Positions 7,443 through 13,327 of a stretch of 13,327 bases of DNA are shown in pieces. The notes under the pieces are model-generated. The model had not been told where the DNA came from. It ran no database searches and worked only from the letters and a program-made list of their open reading frames with translations. Position 1 is the first letter of the stretch; each line of letters opens with the position of its first letter. The translations under genes and the position numbers were made by a program. This DNA comes from Prevotella sp. (lineage in GTDB: Bacteria; Bacteroidota; Bacteroidia; Bacteroidales; Bacteroidaceae). Location: NCBI GenBank assembly GCA_016283605.1, contig JAEENF010000114.1:1-13327 (forward strand), written 5' to 3'.

Positions 7443-9092
7443 TTATCTGACGCCGCCTCCGAAGCCTCCTCCGGAGAAACCGCCTCCGCCTCCGCCCCAC
7501 GAAGTGTGGCCTCCGCCGCCCGAGGCACGAGCCTCTCGCGCTGCCTTGTTGGCAACGGCTTTAGACGTGCTGGAATGCATCGTGGAGTAAATCATCGGCA
7601 GAGTCATGTCATCAGCCATCTGAGCGGCTACCTGATCCATATTGAAGTATTCTGGATTGATCTTCTTCATATCCTTAATCACCTGGTCGGCAATGCCGAA
7701 AAGTGTGGCGTAGATCATATAGTCTTTCCAGAGCGCAACTTCGTTCACATGGCGTTCGTCAAGCAGGGAGAACTCCTTCAAGAACTTCTTCAAGCCGAAC
7801 ACTTTCCGCACGTCCTCAAGACGGTCTTTGTAGGAAGCGATACCCGTCTTAGTATGGAGCGTGTTGATAAACGAGTCTGTAATGGTCTCGTTCTTACTAC
7901 TCTTCATAAATGTCCTCAGTTCTTTCGGCTCAAGAATCGTATCCTCGCCTGCGGCCTTCTGGAAGATGCTATGCACCTTGCGTAGCAACAGCGGCTGATC
8001 GCCAGCGCTCTTCAGCTCGTGAATCACGAAGTTGCTTTCTGTCTTACCCTTCTTGTTCAGTCGTTGCTCGATGCTGATAGCGCCCATATTGATGAGTTTC
8101 AGGATACAGGCAGAGAGCAGGTTGTTGTAGTCTGTGCCAAAGTACTTATAGGCGTTGAGCATGTCGTTGGCTTGCTGCAGATTGCCCTTCAGCGGGATGT
8201 CACGATACCAGTTCAAGTCTTTGTTGACCTTCTTGCGGGCATGCCAGACATAGATGAGATACCAGATACCACAAACGACAGGCAGTACGAAGAAGCCCAG
8301 GACGAATAGGACGAGGTAGAAGATGTCTTCACCCGTCAGTTCATCCTCGCTGGTATAGTCGCTGCCTTCCAGCGCCTCTTCTTTCTTGCTCTCAAAGGTA
8401 TCGTCTTCCATCAGTGTCGGTTCGAACATGCCTTTGTCAAAGCGTACCATAATATATAAGGCACTGCCGCTACGGTTACCCATCGGTTCCGTGGTCTCTG
8501 CAACGATACTATTATCAATGAGATTAATTTCGCCGATGAATCTGAAGCCCCATACACCGCAGTTCTCCCTGGTTAATACCAGACTGTCTTCTGTCATGAT
8601 GGTGACTCTGGCGTGAGAGGGCTTGGGAGACACATCATGATCCAGGAACACGTGACGAATCGCATCGGCATCAGAGTAGCCGTGCACCAGGCTGGTGATG
8701 GTATAACTGGTGGTATAGGTTCGCTCGCCGCTGTCACCAAGACCCCAGCAGAGCTCATAGCCGCCGTGCTTGGTTACAATACCACACTTCCCTGCCTTCC
8801 AGCTTCTGCTGCGGTCGATGTCCCAGCTGCCGATATTCGTATATGCTGTGCCTGTTTCGTCGCTCACTTGCAGGTCCACAATCTGACTGCCGCCCATGTT
8901 GCCCAATCCGATGTAACACTCCGTACCTTCAGAGTCGATCGTCATCTGACGCACCTCTGTGATACGGGCATCGCCGTTCTTGCTCAACACCACGCGGATA
9001 TCGATGTCGTGCAGTTGGGGTCTGGCCAAAAGACTTGTTGCTGATGCCAGCAGCATCAGCAACAGTGTCGTCTTACTTTTTAAATGCTTCAT
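7443..9092 (-). CDS. DUF2207 domain membrane protein with Gly-rich tail
   Basis: This predicted exported membrane protein of the DUF2207 family has no established biochemical function; family members are commonly encoded next to lemA, as here. I chose the ATG at 9092 (549 residues), which starts directly with a signal peptide, MKHLKSKTTLLLMLLASATS, ending near ARPQ. An in-frame TTG at 9128 would prepend 12 polar residues and is unlikely. Residues about 25-225 form the extracytoplasmic DUF2207 beta-rich domain. A hydrophobic segment at about 257-284 (FYLVLFVLGFFVLPVVCGIW) spans the membrane. A cytoplasmic part begins with NWYRDIPLKGNLQQAN, a block I recall as typical of the family. The last 29 or so residues are Gly-rich, ending GGGGFSGGGFGGGVR, also typical. 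The start overlaps the lemA end by 20 bp, and an intrinsic terminator follows the stop. Confidence 0.82.
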   Translation of the reverse strand: MKHLKSKTTLLLMLLASATSLLARPQLHDIDIRVVLSKNGDARITEVRQMTIDSEGTECYIGLGNMGGSQIVDLQVSDETGTAYTNIGSWDIDRSRSWKAGKCGIVTKHGGYELCWGLGDSGERTYTTSYTITSLVHGYSDADAIRHVFLDHDVSPKPSHARVTIMTEDSLVLTRENCGVWGFRFIGEINLIDNSIVAETTEPMGNRSGSALYIMVRFDKGMFEPTLMEDDTFESKKEEALEGSDYTSEDELTGEDIFYLVLFVLGFFVLPVVCGIWYLIYVWHARKKVNKDLNWYRDIPLKGNLQQANDMLNAYKYFGTDYNNLLSACILKLINMGAISIEQRLNKKGKTESNFVIHELKSAGDQPLLLRKVHSIFQKAAGEDTILEPKELRTFMKSSKNETITDSFINTLHTKTGIASYKDRLEDVRKVFGLKKFLKEFSLLDERHVNEVALWKDYMIYATLFGIADQVIKDMKKINPEYFNMDQVAAQMADDMTLPMIYSTMHSSTSKAVANKAAREARASGGGGHTSWGGGGGGFSGGGFGGGVR

Positions 9093-9642
9093 CCAGATTA
9101 GGATATTGTTTCTTCTGTTCTTCGTCAACCTTCAGATAGTCCTTGATGTCGAAGTGGAGCATGGAAGCTACGATACTCGAAGGCCACTGGCGGACCATAC
9201 GGTTCATCTTTGTTGCTGTATCATTATAGATCATGCGCGACATGCGTACACTCTCTTCATACTGCTTCATGCCCTCTTGAGCCTCTCTGTAGAGATCGCT
9301 GGCCTTCAACTCAGGATAACGCTCGAACACGACGTTCAACTTACCCATCATCTGTGAGAGCAGGTCGCTCTGTTCGTTGATGGCTGCTGGGGTGTTGGCA
9401 TTGCCGAGATTGCCACCGCGAGCCTGTACGGCCTGAATAATCGTCTCAGACTCATGCTTAGCATACTGCGCAGCAGTCTTGGCCAGTGCAATCACAGCAT
9501 CGAAACGTGAGTTCAACTGAACCTCAATCTGGCTCAGGGCGTTCTTACACAATTCATCGAGATTCACCAGCGAGCGCTGAGTAGAAATGAAATAACCAAT
9601 GACGATAACCGCCAAAGCGATGATAATAATTAGTACTGTCAT
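9073..9642 (-). CDS. lemA: LemA family protein
   Basis: LemA proteins are membrane-anchored helical proteins of unknown biochemical role, commonly paired with DUF2207 proteins. The 189-residue sequence begins with a single hydrophobic segment (TVLIIIIALAVIVIGYF, residues 2-18), followed by SLVNLDELCKNALSQIEVQL and RFDAVIALAKTAAQYAKHE, the family's conserved helical start. ARGG (74-77), the Tyr/Glu-rich helix around ERYPELKAS, and QWPSSIVASMLHF near residues 153-165 complete the family pattern. The rest is mostly alpha-helical. Downstream, the DUF2207 gene starts inside the last 20 bp of lemA, so the two are translated together. In the 83 bp upstream, which also holds the terminator of the LRR lipoprotein gene, I see no full TAnnTTTG promoter box. 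Confidence 0.92.
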   Translation of the reverse strand: MTVLIIIIALAVIVIGYFISTQRSLVNLDELCKNALSQIEVQLNSRFDAVIALAKTAAQYAKHESETIIQAVQARGGNLGNANTPAAINEQSDLLSQMMGKLNVVFERYPELKASDLYREAQEGMKQYEESVRMSRMIYNDTATKMNRMVRQWPSSIVASMLHFDIKDYLKVDEEQKKQYPNLDEAFKK

Positions 9643-9660
9643 AATTCCAATAATTTTAGG

Positions 9661-9695
9661 TTAAAAACCCCCACTGACCCTAAAGTCGGTGGGGG
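9661..9695 (-). terminator. Intrinsic terminator of the LRR lipoprotein gene
   Basis: A seven-pair GC stem (CCCCCAC at 9668-9674 with GTGGGGG at 9689-9695) is extended by one mismatch and three more pairs, closing a 6-nt loop at 9679-9684. On the minus strand the stem is followed by TTTTTAA (9667-9661). It lies about 30 bp after the stop of the LRR gene and about 20 bp before the lemA start. Confidence 0.85.
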
Positions 9696-9725
9696 CAATA
9701 ATGTTTATGATTAATATATCAAATA

Positions 9726-11438
9726 TTACCAACGCATAATATTGATCTTCATCAGATAGATGAAGGTTGTCTCAGCTGTGCGAGCAATCTTGAAGCTCTT
9801 GCTGCCTGCCATAGCTTCGTCAACGATCAGAACCAGATCATCGGGAAGCTTGTTGAGATCATTATCCCAGATGTTCTGGAACATGCCAAGATTGGTGAAT
9901 GTGAAGGTTTCCTCATCCTTTGGCAGATAAGTCTTGTACAGTCTGGCATTGTCATCATTCAGAAGGTCGAAGAGCAGATAAAGCTTCACATCAGCATTAT
10001 CCTTATTAAACTCGTTACGGAAACCGGTGAAGATGATTCTCTCACCCAGTCTCAGAGGCTCCTCAAGGTCAACGCGGATGTAATCGGTATCATCAGCAAT
10101 TGTAGCCTCAGTACCAGTGATGCGGATGCAATCGTATGTCTTCTCGTTATAACCCAGGTTCTGGTTTACAGCAGGAACAGAAACAACAGTACCACCGAAG
10201 CAGTAGGGGTTAGGAGTTCCGTTAGCAATAACTTCAAAGATTCTGCCGTCGTTTTTGTCGATGTCCAAAGCAATGGTTTTCAGAGTCAGCTTGGGGAGGG
10301 CTTCGTTGGTCATGGTAACAACCAGACCCGTCTGAGCCTTCAGGAATCTGTACTTACCATTTGTGATAATATCATAGTCTGTACCTTCCTTCAACTCTCT
10401 ATCGAAAGTGAACACAGTCTCAGTTCCATCAACAAGAGCCTGATCAGTCAGGTCGAGGATACCGTTAACGGTAGTTGTCTCATAGTCTGCCTGGTTGCCA
10501 TAAGTGGTAGCATTCAGGGGAACAGTAGCGAAGTTCAGCTTGTTGTTTGCGCAGTTGAGAGTTGTCAGGGCAGAAACCTTAGAAACATCGATAGAAGTCA
10601 GCTGGTTCTTGTTAACGAAAACAGAAGCCAGTTTTGGATAGTAACCGTCCAGAATGAACTCTGTCAGCTGGTTGTCTGTAAGAGACAGGGTCTCAAGATT
10701 TTCATAGCTGTTAGCAAGCTTGAGGCTCTGGAGTTTATTGTAAGCCAGGTTGATTTCCTGCAACTGATAGTTCTTGGTCAGATCCATAGAAGTCAGCTCA
10801 TTGTTAGCGTTGTTCTTACCACCGATACGAACGACTTTCAGTTCAGAGTTGTTGCTGAGGTCGATACTTGTGAACTTAGGATCTACACTCTGTTGGATAA
10901 GGAGGGTTTCCAAAGCCTTAGCCTCAGAAAGGTCGATATTGGTAAGACCAATACATTTGTTCAAATTGAGGTAGGTGAGTTTCTCCAAAGCAGGAAGCTT
11001 TACAGTCTCAATCTCAGCACCGTTAATACGAAGCCACTCAATGTTAGCCAGCTTGGGGAGGTCGAATGCTGTAGGAACAGCACCGCCAGAAATGAAAAGC
11101 TGCTTGATGTCGCTATTACCATACAGCTTGATGATACCGTCATCACCAACAGTTACGTTGATGTCGGTTCTGCCAGCATTGTTAAGCTCTGTAACCGGAG
11201 ACTGGTAACCGCCGGAAGTGGCTACAAAATGGTCTGTTTCGTCAGCGACGCAAACACCTAAGATAACTTCTGAGCCAGGAGCAGCCAAGAAGGTTGCCAC
11301 GAGGTCTGTCTCGTACTTGTTACCGTTTTCGTCAACGAAGACAGTCTTACTGCTGTTAACAGCGTTGTCATACTCTCCGCAGGAGTAGTTAATCACTGCT
11401 GCGAGAGCCATTGCTACAATAATAGATAATTTTTTCAT
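9726..11438 (-). CDS. Secreted leucine-rich-repeat lipoprotein (paralogue of the next gene upstream)
   Basis: The 570-residue protein starts with MKKLSIIVAMALAAVINYSC. Cys20 is the likely lipidated residue after a loose lipobox, and CGEYD after it is acidic, so anchoring in the outer membrane, possibly facing out, is likely. Residues 95-125 (DDGIIKLYGNSDIKQLFISGG) resemble the same region of the neighbouring LRR protein. About eight irregular LRR units follow (about 128-305), with repeats such as LTSIDVSK and LTEF separated by N-x-L. These have the internalin-like 21-23 residue pattern rather than BspA type. A linker domain at about 325-395 (ILDLT ... MTNEALPKLTLKT) precedes a beta-rich C-terminal module of about 170 residues ending TFIYLMKINIMRW. 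Function is unknown; binding of host or glycan ligands is only a guess from the architecture. It has its own promoter and terminator. Confidence 0.8.
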   Translation of the reverse strand: MKKLSIIVAMALAAVINYSCGEYDNAVNSSKTVFVDENGNKYETDLVATFLAAPGSEVILGVCVADETDHFVATSGGYQSPVTELNNAGRTDINVTVGDDGIIKLYGNSDIKQLFISGGAVPTAFDLPKLANIEWLRINGAEIETVKLPALEKLTYLNLNKCIGLTNIDLSEAKALETLLIQQSVDPKFTSIDLSNNSELKVVRIGGKNNANNELTSMDLTKNYQLQEINLAYNKLQSLKLANSYENLETLSLTDNQLTEFILDGYYPKLASVFVNKNQLTSIDVSKVSALTTLNCANNKLNFATVPLNATTYGNQADYETTTVNGILDLTDQALVDGTETVFTFDRELKEGTDYDIITNGKYRFLKAQTGLVVTMTNEALPKLTLKTIALDIDKNDGRIFEVIANGTPNPYCFGGTVVSVPAVNQNLGYNEKTYDCIRITGTEATIADDTDYIRVDLEEPLRLGERIIFTGFRNEFNKDNADVKLYLLFDLLNDDNARLYKTYLPKDEETFTFTNLGMFQNIWDNDLNKLPDDLVLIVDEAMAGSKSFKIARTAETTFIYLMKINIMRW

Positions 11439-11475
11439 TTTTGGATATAATTAAATAATATACATAATTTGTGGG

Positions 11476-11483
11476 CAAAGTTA
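11476..11483 (-). promoter_or_regulatory. Probable -7 box of the LRR lipoprotein gene
   Basis: On the minus strand the sequence TAACTTTG matches TAnnTTTG exactly and lies 37 bp before the ATG at 11438, implying an AU-rich leader of about 30 nt. No well-spaced -33 TTTG is seen: the nearest, at 11500-11497, is only 13 bp away. Expression may therefore need an activator. The direct repeats at 11525-11562 lie about 42 bp upstream of this box. Confidence 0.55.
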
Positions 11484-11524
11484 CGAAAAATTGTAGCAAA
11501 CACTATATAATCCTTCGCAAACAA

Positions 11525-11562
11525 AAGGTTTATTAACAGTTTTGTAAGGTTTTTAAACAGTT
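11525..11562. repeat. Pair of 17-bp direct repeats with 21-bp period
   Basis: AAGGTTTATTAACAGTT (11525-11541) recurs as AAGGTTTTTAAACAGTT (11546-11562), with 15 of 17 positions identical. The 21-bp period places both copies on the same face of the helix. They lie between the terminator of the first LRR gene and the promoter box of the second. The 214-bp intergenic stretch that holds them (11439-11652) contains no gene that I can see. Confidence 0.6.
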
Positions 11563-11599
11563 ATTAAGTTAATTTTTTGTTTTTAGGGCTTTTTGTGTT

Positions 11600-11629
11600 T
11601 AAAAAAGGGCCAGCCCGAAAGCCAGCCCT
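11600..11629 (-). terminator. Intrinsic terminator of the partial LRR gene
   Basis: The minus-strand transcript of 11629-11606 folds into a stem of up to 10 pairs (AGGGCUGGCU with GGCUGGCCCU), three of them G-U, around a UUCG loop, followed by six U (11606-11601). The G-U pairs become A-C mismatches in the plus-strand transcript, so it should act only for the minus strand. It begins 24 bp past the stop of the LRR gene. Confidence 0.82.
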
Positions 11630-11652
11630 ATGAAGTGATTTTGGTGAAACCT

Positions 11653-13327
11653 TTACTTAAAAGTGAATCCGTAGAAGCCAAGCTTAGAACCTGAGCAGTA
11701 AACCTTATAGGTCTTGCCGGCCTTTGCGTCGAATACGAATGTACCCATATACTTTTCATCTGTTGTGATACCATTGTAGTCAGCTAAGGCAGTGCCGTCT
11801 TCTTCAATATAGAAAGGCTTACCACTATTTAATACAACAGCAACCTCTACTTTGAAATCCTTTGTGGGCTTGAGGACATAGAATGTACCACCAGCCTTGT
11901 TGCCATTAACGCCGTTACCTTTTGTATAGGCAGCAAATCCTTCAACAGATGTTTGGGCTACAGCAGCTTCGAAAGCTTTATTACCCTCACCGGCTTCACC
12001 GTAGGTAATTGTTCCAAAGCCGTCTACCGTAACAGTCTGGCCAGAAGTGAATGTGTCACCTTCCTTCAGGGCATAAACAGTAGCATCGCCAGCCTCTTCC
12101 ACATCAGTACCGTAGGTCTTGATAGCGAACTCCTTGGTTGTAAGGGTCAGGCCTGGGAATGCCTCGTTGGTAAGTACACCGTTAATCTTGTCATAAACAT
12201 GGAAGAATGTCACTTTACCATCCTTTGCTTCATAGTTTTCTGCGGGAACATCCACTTCACCAGCCTTGAATGTGACGGCCGTCTTCTTGTCCTTAGCATC
12301 AGTAATACCCTGGAATGGACCATACTCACCTGTCAGGTCGAGAACCTGGAAGTCAAGCTTCACTGCAAGAACAGTATCCTGAGGTGCATAAGTATAATTT
12401 TTAACCTTTATACCTTCAGGAACTGTGGGCAGGTTAGAGAATGTCAGCTTATTGTTCTCTAGAGCGAGCTTGCTGGTGACGTTTTTAATAGCTACCTTTG
12501 CAATCTTGTTGTTCTTAGCATTAATGGTCTTGACATCAGCAGGAACAGTCAGTTCTGTCAATTCGTTGTTGAACAGATTCAGCGTAGCCTTAGCAGCCAC
12601 CTTAGAGAGATCGATAGCAGTCAGCTTGTTGTCGCTGGCATAAATATCCTTTACACTTTCCACACCGCTCAGATCCAATTCTGCAAGTTCGTTGTTCTGT
12701 ACATTAACGAAAGAAAGGTTAGCGCCATCAGCGAACTTCACACTGGTCAACTTATTGTACTGTGCAAAGACTTGTGTAAGCTCAGGATTGTTGCTCAGGT
12801 CCAGAGTTGTCAGAAGCCCTGGCTTTTCAGCACTTGCACCCATCACGTTCAGCTTTTCCAGTTTAGCGTTCTTGCTGACATCAAGGCTGGCCAGTTTGCT
12901 TTCAAACTTAGAAGCCGAGTTGTTGTTGATGGTCAGATCTGTTAGTTCGGGGTTGTCAGCAACATTAATCGAGGTAACTGAACCCTGGGTGAAGCTGAAC
13001 TGCTTCAGTACAGCGAGGTCCTTCAAATCGAGTTCCTCAACTTCTGCACCGCTGATCCACAGCTGAACAATCTTGGTCAGCTTCTCAGAAGAGAGGGCTG
13101 TGGGTACCAAGCCTCCGCTTAAGTTAGCATACCATACGTCGCTGTTACCATATACCTTCACGATACCATCGCCGGCAACAGTTCCCTTGAACTCTGTAGT
13201 GCTGGTGTGTTTGGTGCCGGGCTTTGTCATGCCGTCGTCACCCAGAAGACCACCGTTCTGGTAGCAAACGGTATCAGAATGGATAACACCGTCGCCGAAG
13301 TCTACGCCATAGATGTCATAAGCATCG
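11653..13327 (-). CDS. Secreted leucine-rich-repeat protein (5' end outside the window)
   Basis: The minus-strand frame is open from the window edge to the TAA at 11653, giving 557 residues without the N-terminus or signal sequence. The first Met in view (13230) is internal, because GVDFGDGVIHSDTV and YQNGGLL upstream of it continue the domain. GDGIVKVYGNSDVWYANLSGG then matches the neighbouring lipoprotein. The LRR block (roughly 12420-13090) has about eight units such as LTSINV, LASLDVSKN, LTTLDLSNN and LTAIDLSK. It ends with NYTYAPQ, a cap motif also seen in internalin-like LRR proteins. The linker domain (VLDLT ... LTNEAFPGLTLTT) is shared with the paralogue. The C-terminal module (about 11653-12080) ends YKVYCSGSKLGFYGFTFK. 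I recall such ends in Prevotella secreted proteins, where they form a beta-sandwich, possibly glycan-binding. Ligand and exact location are unknown. It has its own terminator. Confidence 0.8.
   Translation of the reverse strand, partial: DAYDIYGVDFGDGVIHSDTVCYQNGGLLGDDGMTKPGTKHTSTTEFKGTVAGDGIVKVYGNSDVWYANLSGGLVPTALSSEKLTKIVQLWISGAEVEELDLKDLAVLKQFSFTQGSVTSINVADNPELTDLTINNNSASKFESKLASLDVSKNAKLEKLNVMGASAEKPGLLTTLDLSNNPELTQVFAQYNKLTSVKFADGANLSFVNVQNNELAELDLSGVESVKDIYASDNKLTAIDLSKVAAKATLNLFNNELTELTVPADVKTINAKNNKIAKVAIKNVTSKLALENNKLTFSNLPTVPEGIKVKNYTYAPQDTVLAVKLDFQVLDLTGEYGPFQGITDAKDKKTAVTFKAGEVDVPAENYEAKDGKVTFFHVYDKINGVLTNEAFPGLTLTTKEFAIKTYGTDVEEAGDATVYALKEGDTFTSGQTVTVDGFGTITYGEAGEGNKAFEAAVAQTSVEGFAAYTKGNGVNGNKAGGTFYVLKPTKDFKVEVAVVLNSGKPFYIEEDGTALADYNGITTDEKYMGTFVFDAKAGKTYKVYCSGSKLGFYGFTFK

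Noticed and set aside
9093..9128. Upstream TTG start for the DUF2207 gene
   Set aside because: It would add 12 polar residues before the signal peptide and extend the overlap with lemA. The ATG at 9092 is better.
11439..11652. Invertible promoter or phase-variation switch ahead of the LRR gene
   Set aside because: I found only direct repeats and a terminator hairpin, no flanking inverted repeats, and no recombinase gene in the window.
13228..13230. ATG at 13230 as the true start of the partial LRR gene
   Set aside because: The frame stays open to the window edge with conserved-looking domain sequence, and no signal peptide follows this Met.
9726..13327. BspA-type (Treponema pallidum) leucine-rich repeats
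   Set aside because: The 23-residue F-x-G-C-S-x-L-x-x-I-x-I-P pattern is absent. The repeats are of the shorter L-x-x-L-D-L-S-x-N type.

Overview
The window looks like ordinary chromosome from a member of the Bacteroidales, most likely Prevotella or a close relative. The evidence is threefold. The promoter-like sites have the Bacteroidetes form (TTTG, 19 bp, TAnnTTTG). Shine-Dalgarno sites are absent and leaders are A-rich. The protein families are typical of the phylum: a 648-residue topoisomerase IV subunit B, a YbeY with Asp at the third metal position, a LemA/DUF2207 pair, and secreted leucine-rich-repeat (LRR) proteins. Placement below order level is inference. There is no rRNA, tRNA, CRISPR array, insertion sequence, integrase or phage gene.

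Left part, plus strand (1-5468). The window opens inside the 3' end of a class I SAM-dependent methyltransferase with a THUMP-like C-terminal domain. A strong promoter then precedes a tightly packed set: a GNAT-fold acyltransferase-like protein, parE, and a periplasmic S41 C-terminal processing peptidase. The gaps are 6 and 19 bp, so a single operon is likely.

Middle, minus strand (5461-7384). ruvB, coaD and ybeY form a compact operon read leftwards, with an 11 bp gap and then an ATGA overlap. Its last gene, ybeY, overlaps the S41 gene tail to tail by 8 bp. The ruvB promoter sits inside the terminator hairpin of the next transcription unit and implies an almost leaderless mRNA.

Right part, minus strand (7443-13327). 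lemA and a DUF2207 membrane protein overlap by 20 bp and form a two-gene envelope unit of unknown function. Further upstream are two related secreted LRR proteins. The first to be transcribed (11653 to beyond 13327) is cut by the window edge. The second (9726-11438) is complete and looks like a lipoprotein. They share an N-terminal domain, an LRR block and a linker domain but carry different C-terminal modules. Each ends in its own intrinsic terminator. The 214 bp between them holds a terminator, a 21-bp-period direct repeat and a promoter box.

I found no convincing new multi-gene system. The most interesting items are the combined terminator/promoter upstream of ruvB, the paired 17-bp repeats upstream of the second LRR gene, and the divergence of the two LRR paralogues.
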